Positions 1-8,872 of a stretch of 64,000 bases of DNA are shown piece by piece. The DNA lies in contig NZ_JABTYH010000017.1 of NCBI RefSeq assembly GCF_013314975.1, forward strand, positions 21,095 through 85,094, read 5' to 3'. This stretch comes from Pseudarthrobacter oxydans. Its GTDB lineage: Bacteria > Actinomycetota > Actinomycetes > Actinomycetales > Micrococcaceae. Numbering within the stretch: the first letter of the stretch is position 1; the number at the start of each line of letters is the position of its first letter. A program made the translations under genes and the position numbers. The notes beneath the pieces were generated by a model. It was not told the origin of the DNA. It did no database searches and saw only the letters and a list, made by a program, of their open reading frames with translations.

Positions 1-1
1 C

Positions 2-331
2 GACGCCCTGGCGGCGCACCTTTCCGCCGAACTCAACATCGACGAGACGGACATCGTGAGTCCGTGGCACGCAGCCTTCGCCTCGGCCGTGGCTTTTGTC
101 ATCGGCGCCATACTGCCGATGCTGGCGATCCTTCTCCCCCCGCCCGGGATCCGGGTTCCCCTGACCTTCGCCGCTGTCCTGGTGGCACTGGCGCTGACAG
201 GGACGCTGGGTGCCTGGATTGGCGGCGGGTCGAAAACCCGGGCAGCAGTCCGGGTGGTGGTGGGCGGCGCCCTGGCACTCGCTGCCACCTTCAGCATTGG
301 CACCATGCTCGGCGCCACGGGTGTCGTGTAG
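2..331 (+). CDS. VIT1/CCC1-family transporter, C-terminal part (5' truncated)
   Basis: The frame is open from the left edge, so only about 109 C-terminal residues are present. They begin with a soluble stretch (DALAAHLSAELNIDE) followed by SPWHAAFASAVAFVIGA and three hydrophobic segments. This arrangement, a hinge with SPW then GAxLPxLAILLPP then a Gly/Ala-rich helix pair, is typical of the end of VIT (DUF125) proteins. Family members move Fe2+ or Mn2+ across membranes. A GTG inside the frame at 56 would give a 91-residue protein, but upstream residues still match the family, so I treat it as internal. The substrate cannot be read from this fragment. Confidence 0.75.
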   Translation, partial: DALAAHLSAELNIDETDIVSPWHAAFASAVAFVIGAILPMLAILLPPPGIRVPLTFAAVLVALALTGTLGAWIGGGSKTRAAVRVVVGGALALAATFSIGTMLGATGVV

Positions 332-384
332 GGAACCTGCCGTCCGCTGATGCGTGCAGGCCACACGGCAGGGCCCGATGCACC

Positions 385-390
385 TAGGCT
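385..390 (+). promoter_or_regulatory. -10 box TAGGCT, probable leaderless promoter of the APH-like gene
   Basis: TAGGCT ends seven bases before the ATG at 398 and no Shine-Dalgarno sequence lies between. A transcript would start at or next to the A of the ATG. The same geometry recurs at many genes in this window. Confidence 0.5.
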
Positions 391-397
391 GGGACTG

Positions 398-1438
398 ATG
401 AGCCAGCCAACGGCAGTACCAGTCCCGCCGGACCTTTCCGTGCGCTACGCCCGCACCGCCGCCGGACGGGAGTGGCTCGCTTCCCTGCCCGGCGTCACTG
501 CGGGCCTGCTGGAGCGGTGGCGGCTCGTGCCGGACCTCGCCCCTGGCTCACTGCCGTGGAACGGCCACGGCGCGGTAGTGGTACCGGTACGCCGGGAGGA
601 CGGCCGGCCCGCAGCCCTCAAGATCGCCTTCCCGCACGAGGAAGCGCGCGTTGAGCGGCATGCGCTGGCGTTATGGGGCGGGCACGGCGCCGTCGCACTG
701 CTGGCGGCCGACGCCGGCACCTGTTCCATGCTCCTCGAAAGGCTGGACGCAGTGCGCTCCCTGGCTAGCGTCCCCATGGCTGACGCCGCGGCCGTGTGGG
801 GCGGGCTTGTGCGGCAGTTGAGCCTTGTTCCGGACGACCGGCCGCAGTGGCGGGAATTCGAGCACATTGCCGCTCGCGCCGAACAGTGGAGCGACGACCT
901 CCCCGCGGACTGGGAACAGCTCGGCCGCCCCTTTCCACGGTGGCTGCTGGAAGCGGCGCTTGAGGTGTGCCAGACGCGGGGCGCGGTGGGGCGTCGCTCG
1001 GGGCGGGACGTTCTGGTCCACACGGACCTGCACTTCCTCAACATCCTGGCCAGGCCGGATGGTGAAGCAACGGCTGGGAGGCCAATGGCTGAAGCCTTCG
1101 CCGCCATCGATCCGCAGCCCATGGTCGGCGAAGCGGAGTTCGGCCTGGCGCCGCTGTTGTGGAACCGGCTGCAGGAGCTGCCGCTGAACCAGCCTGAATC
1201 CGGCCTGCGGCAGCGCTGCGCGGACTTCAGCGCCGCTGCCGGGCTTGACCCTGACGCCGCGCGGGAGTGGGCCCTTGCCAGGGAGGTGGCAAACGCGCTG
1301 GGGTACGTCGGGCAGCCAGGCCACCGCGGCGACCTGGCGCGGTCACTCTGGGTTGCCAGCACCCTCGCCGGCCGCACCCTGGAGGGACTGCCGCCTGCCC
1401 ATGCACTGCCGGAGCCCGGCCAGATGCCCGGCACGTAA
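398..1438 (+). CDS. aminoglycoside/hydroxyurea phosphotransferase-like kinase (APH fold)
   Basis: A 346-residue protein with the APH/choline-kinase fold. The catalytic loop reads HTDLHFLN (H208, D210, N215), the Brenner motif HxDxxxxN, followed by IDPQP with D238 as the probable metal-binding aspartate. AALKIA with K75 is the likely ATP-binding lysine. The layout fits the APH_6_hur family (streptomycin 6-kinase and hydroxyurea kinases). Many chromosomal members have no known resistance role, so the substrate is open. The ATG at 398 is preferred over the upstream start at 350 because a TAGGCT box sits just before it and family similarity begins downstream. The gene converges on the PLP decarboxylase. 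Confidence 0.75.
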   Translation: MSQPTAVPVPPDLSVRYARTAAGREWLASLPGVTAGLLERWRLVPDLAPGSLPWNGHGAVVVPVRREDGRPAALKIAFPHEEARVERHALALWGGHGAVALLAADAGTCSMLLERLDAVRSLASVPMADAAAVWGGLVRQLSLVPDDRPQWREFEHIAARAEQWSDDLPADWEQLGRPFPRWLLEAALEVCQTRGAVGRRSGRDVLVHTDLHFLNILARPDGEATAGRPMAEAFAAIDPQPMVGEAEFGLAPLLWNRLQELPLNQPESGLRQRCADFSAAAGLDPDAAREWALAREVANALGYVGQPGHRGDLARSLWVASTLAGRTLEGLPPAHALPEPGQMPGT

Positions 1439-1494
1439 TACCCAACCGGGCACGGCTTTCTCCTGCACACCGGGCGGTGGGCACTATGCAGCGG

Positions 1495-2886
1495 TCAGCC
1501 GCCGCGCACGGCGGAGAACGCGGCTTTGACCGCGTCCACGGCAGTCCGGACCTCGTCTTCCGAGGTATGCCAGTTGCTGACCGAGACGCGCAGGATGTCC
1601 CGGTCCCGCCAGCGGGAGCCGGACATCCACACCCTGCCATCGGCGATGATCCGCGCGGTCACTGCGCGGGTGGTCGCGTCGTCGCCGAATGCCAGGCACA
1701 CCTGGGTATAGCCGACGTCGTTCAGTACCTCCACGCCCTCTTCCCCGGCGAGGCCTGCTGCGATGTCCGCGGCAGCCGCAGCCAGCCCCCGCACCTGTGC
1801 TGCGACGCCGTCGCTGCCGAGGCTCTTCAGCGCCGCCCAGACGGGAACGCCGCGTGCGCGCCGCGACAGTTCGGGGACCTTCTCGAACGGATCGCCGGGC
1901 CCTTCGGCGTCGTGCACCAGGTAACTGGCGTGCAGGCCCATGGCCGAACGGAGGGCTGAAGCGTCCCTGACGATGGCTATGCCGCAGTCGTAAGGCACGT
2001 TGAGCGTCTTGTGGGCATCGGTGCCCCACGAATCAGCCTCCTCGTAACCGCGGGTCAGGCTCCGCAGCTCGGGCGCTGCCGCTGCCCACAGGCCGAACGC
2101 GCCGTCGATGTGCACCCATGCGCCATGCTTCCGGGCAACACGGATCGCTTCGGGGAAGGGATCAAAGGCGCCCGAATGGAGGTTTCCCGCCTGCAGGCAG
2201 ACCAATGCGGGGCCCGACCCTTCAGCCAGTAGCGCGTCCAAAGCTCCCGGGATCAACCGTCCCTGGCTGTCGGCATCCACTACCGCGGGCTTGCCCAGGC
2301 CCAGGTAGCGGAGGCCGAGGTCCACGGTGTCATGCCGTTCCCGCCCCACCAGACAGCGGATCCGCGGAGCGCCAAACAGCCCGTCGCGGTCCAGGTCCCA
2401 GCCGGCGTCCGCAAGCAACCGCCACCGTGCGGCGGCCATGCCCGTGAAGTTGGCCATGGTGGCACCGGTAACAAAGCCCACGTCGGCACCGGACGGGAGC
2501 CCCAGCAACTCCAGGAGCCAGTGGCCTGCGCTCTCCTCGATCGCTGCCATGGCCGGGGTGGCATACCGGAGCCCGGCGTTCTGGTCCCAGGCGCTGACCA
2601 GCCAGTCCGAAGCGAGGGCGGCAGGCAGGGTCCCGCCGATCACCCAGCCGAAGAACCGGCCGGAGGGCATGGCCATCAGACCCGGTTCCGCCGTCCTTGC
2701 CAGGAGGTCCACCACATCCTCGGCGGGCATGCCGCCCCGGGGCATCGGCCCGCCGAAGGAATCCGTGAGGTCGTGGGCTGCCGCCGCCGGTCCCACCCGC
2801 CGGCCGGGAAGGCTTCGCAGCCAGGCGGTGGAGTGCCGTACCGCCGCCGCCAGGGCACGGACGTAGTCGTCGTCGCCGTGTGACAT
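1495..2886 (-). CDS. pyridoxal-phosphate-dependent decarboxylase (group II)
   Basis: A 463-residue fold-type I PLP enzyme. Visible landmarks are GxxTGATMANFTG (phosphate region, about 137-149), H185 (ring-stacking position), HIDGAFG with D261 contacting the PLP nitrogen, and TDAHKTLNVPYDCG with K293 as the Schiff-base lysine. These place it with aromatic-L-amino-acid, glutamate and diaminobutyrate decarboxylases. The substrate cannot be assigned by eye. A TAGCAT box lies six bases before the ATG, suggesting a leaderless mRNA. It is monocistronic, converging on the APH-like gene and separated by 55 bp from the TSUP gene upstream. Confidence 0.85.
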   Translation of the reverse strand: MSHGDDDYVRALAAAVRHSTAWLRSLPGRRVGPAAAAHDLTDSFGGPMPRGGMPAEDVVDLLARTAEPGLMAMPSGRFFGWVIGGTLPAALASDWLVSAWDQNAGLRYATPAMAAIEESAGHWLLELLGLPSGADVGFVTGATMANFTGMAAARWRLLADAGWDLDRDGLFGAPRIRCLVGRERHDTVDLGLRYLGLGKPAVVDADSQGRLIPGALDALLAEGSGPALVCLQAGNLHSGAFDPFPEAIRVARKHGAWVHIDGAFGLWAAAAPELRSLTRGYEEADSWGTDAHKTLNVPYDCGIAIVRDASALRSAMGLHASYLVHDAEGPGDPFEKVPELSRRARGVPVWAALKSLGSDGVAAQVRGLAAAAADIAAGLAGEEGVEVLNDVGYTQVCLAFGDDATTRAVTARIIADGRVWMSGSRWRDRDILRVSVSNWHTSEDEVRTAVDAVKAAFSAVRGG

Positions 2887-2892
2887 ACCTGC

Positions 2893-2898
2893 ATGCTA
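2893..2898 (-). promoter_or_regulatory. -10 box TAGCAT, leaderless promoter of the PLP decarboxylase
   Basis: On the minus strand TAGCAT is followed by six bases and then the ATG at 2886, the spacing expected when transcription starts at the start codon. Confidence 0.45.
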
Positions 2899-2941
2899 CG
2901 CCCCACTGCCAGCGCCCACGAGGCCCTGGTGACGGGCAATA

Positions 2942-3736
2942 TCAGGCGAAGTTTTCCTGCCAGACGTCGTAGCCGAGCTTAATGATCAATGCCGACACCA
3001 CCAGCAGGAAGACCACCCTGACGAACCGGCTCCCTTGCTTCACGGCCGTCCTGGCGCCCAGGTAACCGCCGGCCATGTTCGCCGCCCCCAGCAGCAGGCC
3101 CACGCCCCACAGGATGGACCCGTGGGGCAGGAAAAACAGCAGTGCCCCCGCGTTGGTGGCCATGTTGACGATTTTTGCCTTGGCGCTGGCCTCAAGGAAG
3201 GCATACCCCATGGCCGAGACCAGCGCGATGACCAGGAAAGAGCCCGTCCCCGGCCCGATGAGGCCGTCGTAGAAACCTATGACGGCTCCGATCAGGCAGG
3301 CCACCACATAGTGCTTGTGGCCATCGTGGCGCAGCGCGGTGATGCCGCCGACGTCCGGTTTCAGGGCTGTGAAAAGCGCGACGGCGACCAGCGCCGTGAC
3401 GATGATGGGCTTGAACACGCTGGCGGGCAGGTTTGCCGCCAGGACGGCACCGCCAAAGCTGCCCGCCAGGGCAATTACCGCCATGGGCAGGGCCGTCTTC
3501 AGGTCGGGCCCAACCCGCCGGTAGTAGGTGGCGGCGCTCGTGGCGGTACCGAAGATGGACCCCATTTTGTTCGTGGCCAGCGCCTGGACGGGGGTGATCC
3601 CAGGGACCAGCAGCAGGGCCGGGAGCTGGATCAGCCCGCCCCCGCCCACCACTGCGTCAACCCATCCGGCGGCAAAGCCGGCCAGCACGATCAAAAGGAG
3701 AGTTGCCAGCCCGAGGGATTCGAGTCCGAACTCCAC
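2942..3736 (-). CDS. TSUP (TauE/SafE, DUF81) family membrane transporter
   Basis: 264 residues with about seven or eight hydrophobic segments. GWVDAVVGGGGLI near residue 25 is the family's first signature, and a second half-repeat carries FYDGLIGPGTGSF. The TSUP family exports or imports small sulfur and organic anions such as sulfite, taurine, sulfoacetate or thiosulfate; the substrate here is not determinable. The ATG lies seven bases downstream of the proS stop, so it is probably co-transcribed with proS, though a functional link is not evident. A second, divergent TSUP gene lies at 14072-14815. Confidence 0.8.
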   Translation of the reverse strand: MEFGLESLGLATLLLIVLAGFAAGWVDAVVGGGGLIQLPALLLVPGITPVQALATNKMGSIFGTATSAATYYRRVGPDLKTALPMAVIALAGSFGGAVLAANLPASVFKPIIVTALVAVALFTALKPDVGGITALRHDGHKHYVVACLIGAVIGFYDGLIGPGTGSFLVIALVSAMGYAFLEASAKAKIVNMATNAGALLFFLPHGSILWGVGLLLGAANMAGGYLGARTAVKQGSRFVRVVFLLVVSALIIKLGYDVWQENFA

Positions 3737-3743
3737 CGTTGCG

Positions 3744-5555
3744 TCAGTTGGTGCGGACAGCGTTGACTACGTAGTCAACAGCCTTGTCCACCGCCACGTT
3801 CTCGGCGTCGCCGCTGCGGCGGTCCTTGATCTCCACAACGCCGTCCACCAGGCCGCGTCCGACAGCCAGGATGGTGGGAACGCCCACCAGTTCCGCGTCC
3901 CCGAACTTGACCCCGGGCGATACCTTGGGCCGGTCGTCGAGGAGGACGTCGAGCCCCGCTGCCTCAAGTTCGGCTGCGAGCCGCTCTGCGGTTGCGAAGA
4001 TCTCCTCGCCCTTGCCCACCGCGACGACATGGACATCGGCCGGGGCAACAGCCCGCGGCCAGACGAGTCCCCTGGCGTCGTGGTTCGACTCGGCCAGTGC
4101 TGCAACGGCCCGGGTGACACCGACACCGTAGGAGCCCATGGTGACGGTGACCTGCTTGCCGTTCTGGTCCAGGACCTTCAGTTCCAGGGCTTCTGCGTAC
4201 TTGCGGCCGAGCTGGAAGATGTGCCCCATCTCGATGCCGCGGGCAGTCTCCAGCGGGCCGGAACCGTCCGGGGCGGGGTCGCCTTCGCGGACGTCGGTGC
4301 ACTCGATGACGCCGTCCCACGTGAAGTCGCGTCCGGCCACCAGGCCGTAGACGTGCTTGCCGGCCTCGTTGGCGCCGGTGATCCAGGAGGTGCCGCGGAC
4401 CACGCGGGGGTCCACCAGGTACAGGAGCTTCGTTGCGCTTTCGGCGCCCAGCAGGGGCTCGTCAAGTGACAGGCCGGGACCAAGGTATCCCTTGACGATG
4501 AGCGGCTGCTTCTTGAGGTCGTCGTCGTTGGCCGCTTCCAGGCCGATCTCCCCGCCGATGGGCAGGAACGAGCCGATGTTTGCCTCAACGCGCTTCAGGT
4601 CCACGCCGCGGTCGCCCGGTACGCCGATGACTACCAGCTGGCGCTCTCCGGTGGGCAGGGTGACGGCGAGCACCACGTTCTTCAGCGTGTCGGCGGCAGT
4701 CCACGCGCCGCCGTCGGCCTCGCTGCGGTGCGCGATCTGGTTGGAGGCGGCCACCAGCGTGTCGATGGTGGGCGTGTCCGGGGTGTCGCGGACTTCGGCG
4801 GCGGGGGCCGCGCTGAAGTCGATGTCCGCCGGGACAACCGTGGTGACGGCCTCAACGTTGGCTGCGTAGCCGCCTGCGGAGCGCACGAACGTGTCCTCGC
4901 CGATGTCCGTCGGGTGCAGGAATTCCTCGCTCTTGGACCCGCCCATGGCACCGGCCGTCGCGGTAACGGGAATGACCTCCAGGCCCAGGCGCTCGAAGAT
5001 GCGCAGGTAGGCACCGCGGTGGGCGGCGTAGCTGGCGTCCAGGCCGGCGTCGTCAACGTCGAACGAGTAGGAGTCCTTCATGATGAACTCGCGTCCGCGC
5101 AGGAGGCCCGCCCGGGGACGGGCCTCGTCACGGTACTTGTTCTGGATCTGGTAGAGGCTCAGCGGGAGGTCCTTGTAGGACGAGTACAGGTCCTTGACCA
5201 GCAGGGTGAACATTTCCTCGTGGGTGGGGGCCAGCAGGTAGTCGGCACCCTTGCGGTCCTGGAGCCGGAACAGTCCCTCGCCGTACTCGGTCCAGCGGTT
5301 GGTGGCCTCATACGGTTCGCGGGGCAGGAGGGCCGGGAAATGGACTTCCTGCGCCCCAATGCCGGCCATCTCCTCCCGGATGATGGCTTCCACTTTGCGG
5401 AGCACGCTCAATCCCAGCGGCAGCCAGGTGTAGATGCCCGGGGCGGCGCGGCGGATGTAGCCTGCGCGGACCAGGAGCCGGTGGCTTGCCACTTCGGCGT
5501 CGACGGGATCTTCACGCAGGGTGCGCAGGAACAGCTGGGACAGTCTTGTAACCAC
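3744..5555 (-). CDS. proS: prolyl-tRNA synthetase
   Basis: Class II aminoacyl-tRNA synthetase that charges tRNA-Pro in the cytoplasm. It is 603 residues from the GTG at 5555. Motif 2 is the [16 protein letters not shown] stretch near residue 140, motif 3 is GSYGVGVTR at about 474-482, and an anticodon-binding domain occupies roughly 505-603. The 200-residue block between motifs 2 and 3 is the editing insertion of the long bacterial ProRS type. Family similarity begins at [16 protein letters not shown], so I choose GTG 5555 over an in-frame ATG at 5606 that adds 17 dissimilar residues. It lies downstream of the GNAT gene with a 357-bp gap and ahead of the TSUP gene. Confidence 0.95.
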   Translation of the reverse strand: MVTRLSQLFLRTLREDPVDAEVASHRLLVRAGYIRRAAPGIYTWLPLGLSVLRKVEAIIREEMAGIGAQEVHFPALLPREPYEATNRWTEYGEGLFRLQDRKGADYLLAPTHEEMFTLLVKDLYSSYKDLPLSLYQIQNKYRDEARPRAGLLRGREFIMKDSYSFDVDDAGLDASYAAHRGAYLRIFERLGLEVIPVTATAGAMGGSKSEEFLHPTDIGEDTFVRSAGGYAANVEAVTTVVPADIDFSAAPAAEVRDTPDTPTIDTLVAASNQIAHRSEADGGAWTAADTLKNVVLAVTLPTGERQLVVIGVPGDRGVDLKRVEANIGSFLPIGGEIGLEAANDDDLKKQPLIVKGYLGPGLSLDEPLLGAESATKLLYLVDPRVVRGTSWITGANEAGKHVYGLVAGRDFTWDGVIECTDVREGDPAPDGSGPLETARGIEMGHIFQLGRKYAEALELKVLDQNGKQVTVTMGSYGVGVTRAVAALAESNHDARGLVWPRAVAPADVHVVAVGKGEEIFATAERLAAELEAAGLDVLLDDRPKVSPGVKFGDAELVGVPTILAVGRGLVDGVVEIKDRRSGDAENVAVDKAVDYVVNAVRTN

Positions 5556-5912
5556 GGGTGGGTATCCGTTTCTGGGGAGGTGCTGGAGCAACAGCAGGCC
5601 GGGCATTTCGTCTGGGTACTAATCTACCGGCTTGCGGGGGCCTTTCCGGCGGCCCGGTTGTGAGGGGCGCCGCCCGGCAGACAAAACACCCTGGAACGCA
5701 GTTGAGCCACGCCCGGACATGCAAAGCCCCTGGCCCCCCAAGAGGCTGGTCATCGCATCCGGGCGTGGCTCGACGCCGTTATCGCCCAAGTACTGGTGAG
5801 GACTGGTGAGACCGCCCACGCCACTCCAGCGCAGCTAGATCGAACCTATGTGATGCAGCGCACGATGACAAGTGCTTCCCATTTTCCTGCCATCAACGGA
5901 CACCTCAATCGC
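5556..5912. other. gene-free stretch between the GNAT gene and proS
   Basis: I see no convincing protein or RNA gene in these 357 bases. Small open frames here have no recognisable features. The region must hold the proS promoter on the minus strand. It contains the long imperfect hairpin at 5701-5776 and a short direct repeat ACTGGTGAG near 5791-5810. Confidence 0.6.
5701..5776. repeat. long imperfect inverted repeat (hairpin)
   Basis: Arms GAGCCACGCCCGGA (5704-5717) and its exact complement (5758-5771) pair over 14 bp. The pairing continues outward with one mismatch and inward through ATGC/GCAT and AGCC/GGCT. No T-run follows on either strand, so it is not a textbook intrinsic terminator. 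It sits downstream of ispG-GNAT and upstream of proS. Confidence 0.6.
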
Positions 5913-6812
5913 CTAGAAGAGCACGGTCGCGAAGGTCCCCACCTGGTTGAAGCCCACCCGCTCGTAGGTTGCCCGCGCCCGGGTGTTGAAGCCGTTGACG
6001 TAGAGGCTGGTGACGGGCGCGATCTTCCGTGCCTGCTCCACCACCGAAGCCATGTACCCGGCGCTCAGGCCCTGGCCCCGGTACACCGGGTTCATCCAGA
6101 CACCCTGGATCTGCGTGACCTCGGAGGTGACGGCACCGAGCTCGGCCTTGAACACCACCTCGCGGGCTTCGTTCAGGTGCACCAGGGAGTGGCCCTGCCG
6201 GATCAGCCCTTCCACGCGGCGGCTGTAGAATTCCCTGCCGCCCAGGAAGGGTGAATACCCCACTTCCTCTTCGAACATGGCGGCGCAGGCCGGCAGGATG
6301 CGGTCGAAGTCCGCCAGGTTTCCACGCCCCAGCCCCGGGTTCGGCTCCACGGAGGGCGGCTCCGTGATGGTCATCAACGGCTGGTCTGGGCGGACTTCGT
6401 GCGCACGGTGTCCCAGTTCAACAAGCTCCGCGTGCAGCGCGAGCACTGCGGTGGCCGGCCCGAAGGCGGATGCGTAGCGGCGTCCGGACCTGTTCGCGGC
6501 GGCAGCCACCACTCCGGCCAGGGTGGGATCAAGCTGGACCGGCACCAGGTTGGCTCCGGCCCAGCACGCACCGGCCAGGATGCCGTCGTCGAACACGCCC
6601 AGGACACCGGCACCGCCGCTGGTGGGAGCGGCGGTGCCGGCTGCGCGCAGGTGCGCGAGGATGAACACGTTGGAGACCGGATCACGCTGCGCCAGGAGTA
6701 CCAGGGCAGCAGTGTCGTCCCCGTCAAGGGTGCGGACGGAAATCCCCGGCGGGTCGGGGACGTCCTTACGAGACGCTAACCACGGGGCTACCCTTGACAG
6801 CATCTTCGCCAT
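5913..6812 (-). CDS. GNAT acetyltransferase with N-terminal DUF4081-like domain
   Basis: 299 residues in two parts. Residues about 25-150 resemble the DUF4081 half and about 155-299 form a GNAT domain. The acetyl-CoA pyrophosphate loop is YRGQGLS (244-250), followed by [16 protein letters not shown], a typical GNAT C-terminal helix. The gene overlaps the 3' end of ispG by 47 bp and no good internal start lies after the overlap, so translation is probably coupled. The same ispG-GNAT pairing exists in mycobacteria (Rv2868c-Rv2867c). The acceptor substrate is unknown. Confidence 0.8.
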   Translation of the reverse strand: MAKMLSRVAPWLASRKDVPDPPGISVRTLDGDDTAALVLLAQRDPVSNVFILAHLRAAGTAAPTSGGAGVLGVFDDGILAGACWAGANLVPVQLDPTLAGVVAAAANRSGRRYASAFGPATAVLALHAELVELGHRAHEVRPDQPLMTITEPPSVEPNPGLGRGNLADFDRILPACAAMFEEEVGYSPFLGGREFYSRRVEGLIRQGHSLVHLNEAREVVFKAELGAVTSEVTQIQGVWMNPVYRGQGLSAGYMASVVEQARKIAPVTSLYVNGFNTRARATYERVGFNQVGTFATVLF

Positions 6813-7932
6813 CGGCCTCCCCCATCTCTTCCGCGATACGCATGGCCTCTTCGATCAGTGTCTCAACAATCTGGCTCTCGGGGACAGTCTTGATGACCTC
6901 GCCCTTCACAAAGATCTGGCCCTTGCCGTTGCCTGAGGCAACACCAAGATCGGCTTCGCGGGCTTCACCGGGTCCGTTCACCACGCAGCCCATGACGGCT
7001 ACGCGCAGCGGAATCTCCATTCCCTCGAGCCCGGCAGTGACCTGCTCGGCCAGCGTGTACACGTCCACCTGGGCACGGCCGCAGGAGGGGCAGGAGACGA
7101 TTTCGAGCTTGCGGGGACGCAGGTTGAGGGACTGAAGGATCTGGTTTCCCACCTTGATTTCCTCCACCGGCGGGGCCGAGAGGGATACCCGGATGGTGTC
7201 GCCGATGCCCTTGGACAGGAGCGCGCCGAAGGCCGTGGCCGACTTGATGGTGCCCTGGAACGCCGGGCCGGCCTCGGTGACGCCAAGGTGCAGGGGCCAG
7301 TCGCCCTTTTCCGCCAGCATCTCGTAGGCCGCCACCATGATGACGGGGTCGTTGTGCTTGACCGAGATCTTGAAGTCGTGGAAACCATGCTCCTCGAAGA
7401 GGGACGCTTCCCAGACAGCAGATTCCACGAGGGCTTCGGGGGTGGCCTTGCCGTATTTCTTGAGGATGCCCGGTTCCAGGGATCCGGCGTTCACGCCAAT
7501 GCGGATGGACGTCCCGTGGTCGCGGGCGGCAGCTGCGATTTCCTTGACCTGGTCATCGAACTTGCGGATGTTGCCCGGGTTGACGCGCACTGCCGCGCAG
7601 CCGGCCTCGATCGCCGCGAAGACGTACTTGGGCTGGAAGTGGATGTCCGCAATCACCGGGATCTGCGACTTCCGGGCAATGATGGGCAGTGCCTCGGCAT
7701 CGTCAGCGGAAGGGCAGGCGACGCGAACGATGTCGCAGCCGGACGCTGTCAGTTCCGCAATCTGCTGCAGGGTGGCGTTGATGTCCGTGGTGGGGGTGGT
7801 GGTCATGGACTGCACGCTGATGGGCGAGTCAGATCCCACGCCCACGGAACCGACTTTGATCTGCCGGGTCTTGCGGCGGGGGGCAAGGACGGGTGGCGGT
7901 GCTGAGGGCATTCCCAGGCTGACCGAGGTCAC
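6766..7932 (-). CDS. ispG: 4-hydroxy-3-methylbut-2-enyl diphosphate synthase (IspG/GcpE)
   Basis: Iron-sulfur enzyme of the MEP isoprenoid pathway, converting methylerythritol cyclodiphosphate to HMBPP. 388 residues. The N-terminal TIM barrel starts with [17 protein letters not shown], and the 4Fe-4S ligands are visible as SCPSCGR (C281, C284), MGC (C316) and the following NGPGE (E323). Length is typical of the short bacterial form. Its 3' end overlaps the GNAT gene by 47 bp and the YciI gene ends 33 bp upstream of its start. dxr, the second MEP gene here, lies 3.8 kb upstream on the same strand. Confidence 0.96.
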   Translation of the reverse strand: MTSVSLGMPSAPPPVLAPRRKTRQIKVGSVGVGSDSPISVQSMTTTPTTDINATLQQIAELTASGCDIVRVACPSADDAEALPIIARKSQIPVIADIHFQPKYVFAAIEAGCAAVRVNPGNIRKFDDQVKEIAAAARDHGTSIRIGVNAGSLEPGILKKYGKATPEALVESAVWEASLFEEHGFHDFKISVKHNDPVIMVAAYEMLAEKGDWPLHLGVTEAGPAFQGTIKSATAFGALLSKGIGDTIRVSLSAPPVEEIKVGNQILQSLNLRPRKLEIVSCPSCGRAQVDVYTLAEQVTAGLEGMEIPLRVAVMGCVVNGPGEAREADLGVASGNGKGQIFVKGEVIKTVPESQIVETLIEEAMRIAEEMGEADGEDAVKGSPVVSVS

Positions 7933-7965
7933 GTGGACTCCTAGAGATTGAAAAAGGGAGGCGGC

Positions 7966-8259
7966 TTAGGCGGTGAGGCCGGCGAGCACGCCGATGATGG
8001 GTGACCACTCCGTGATGCGTGTCCCGGCGATGACTCCGGCAGCGGCGAAGGGATCCTGCTTAAGGATCGAGTTGAGGGCGGCCTCGTCTGCTGTCTTGAA
8101 GATCAGGAGCGCTCCCGCGCCGTCACCGTAAGGACCGCTGGCAAGGACTGCTCCATCCTCCGCCAGGCCCGCGAGCCATTCGCGGTGCGCTGGCCGGGCC
8201 TCGTTGCGGGCTTCTGTGGAATCGGCGGCATAAACGTACTCAACGGCAAAAACTGTCAT
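7966..8259 (-). CDS. YciI-family small protein
   Basis: 97 residues with a ferredoxin-like YCII domain: an N-terminal strand FAVEYVYA, then AHREWLAGLAEDGAVLASGPY with the family's conserved His and Asp/Gly positions, then a DPFAAAGV turn. The biochemical role of most YciI proteins is unknown; some relatives are dehalogenase-like or muconolactone-isomerase-like. A TAGGGT box lies six bases before the ATG, so the mRNA is probably leaderless and may continue into ispG. Confidence 0.8.
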   Translation of the reverse strand: MTVFAVEYVYAADSTEARNEARPAHREWLAGLAEDGAVLASGPYGDGAGALLIFKTADEAALNSILKQDPFAAAGVIAGTRITEWSPIIGVLAGLTA

Positions 8260-8265
8260 ACCGCT

Positions 8266-8271
8266 ACCCTA
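8266..8271 (-). promoter_or_regulatory. -10 box TAGGGT, leaderless promoter of the YciI gene (and possibly ispG)
   Basis: TAGGGT on the minus strand, six bases before the ATG at 8259, with no Shine-Dalgarno sequence. It would drive YciI and probably ispG-GNAT. Confidence 0.45.
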
Positions 8272-8356
8272 TCTCCCTGCCTGGCTTCGCACCCATCCGG
8301 AGTGTGGACTCGCCTGGCCGGAGGGGCTGTGCGGCAACGGAACAGGGTGCCCTGGC

Positions 8357-8872
8357 TCAGGCAAGGAAGAGGACCTTGATGGCTGCGGCTGTTCCTGCCG
8401 CCCACAGCATGGACGTGAGCGTTCCAATAATGAACCGTTCAGCCGCCACCGGTGTTTCCTTGAGCTCCGCGAACCGGCCCAGGCCCTTGATGGCCACGAT
8501 GTAGGCGATGGCCACCGGCTGGCCGGTAAGGATGGCAAGGCACACCCCCAGCCGCTCGAGGATGCCGATGATGGCACCGCCCCGAAGGATCCGCTGGGTG
8601 GGAGCGGCCGGTCCGGAGCCGGCAGAACCCGACGGCGGCGCATCGGCGGCTGCGGTCAGCTCGCCATCGACACCCTGGGACCCGCCGGCTGGCGGCAGGT
8701 CAACCGTCACATCCGCGGACGGATCCTCGGCGGCCCTTGTGGCATCCTCCGCAGCCTTGGCTGCGTCTGCCCTGTCATCGATGGTCCTTGCCAACCGGAA
8801 CACCAGTGCGGTGACTGGCCACCCGGCGAATCCGGCAACGAGCAGCGCAACCGTAATCCAGAGTGCGTTCAC
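8357..8872 (-). CDS. small membrane partner of the SatD-like protein (resembles C-terminal half of DUF3307 proteins)
   Basis: 171 residues from a GTG at 8872 that overlaps the SatD-like stop codon as GTGA, with a strong GGAAGGA ribosome site six bases upstream. One membrane helix lies at 3-25, then an acidic, Ala/Pro-rich linker to about residue 100, then a C-terminal block. That block holds IIGILERLGVCLAILTGQ, KGLGRFAELKE and FIIGTLTSMLWA. In my recollection this C-terminal pattern matches the tail of DUF3307 membrane proteins that pair with SatD, but the His-rich N-terminal DUF3307 core is missing. Function unknown; the coupled overlap argues for a complex or shared process with SatD. Confidence 0.65.
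   Translation of the reverse strand: MNALWITVALLVAGFAGWPVTALVFRLARTIDDRADAAKAAEDATRAAEDPSADVTVDLPPAGGSQGVDGELTAAADAPPSGSAGSGPAAPTQRILRGGAIIGILERLGVCLAILTGQPVAIAYIVAIKGLGRFAELKETPVAAERFIIGTLTSMLWAAGTAAAIKVLFLA

Noticed and set aside
398..1438. Acquired antibiotic resistance gene
   Set aside because: No mobile-element context, composition matches neighbours, and chromosomal APH-fold kinases of this type are common in actinobacteria without known resistance.
445..1470. 341-codon minus-strand frame opposite the APH-like gene
   Set aside because: A shadow of the real gene: Ser/Arg-rich composition typical of antisense GC-rich frames and no family features.
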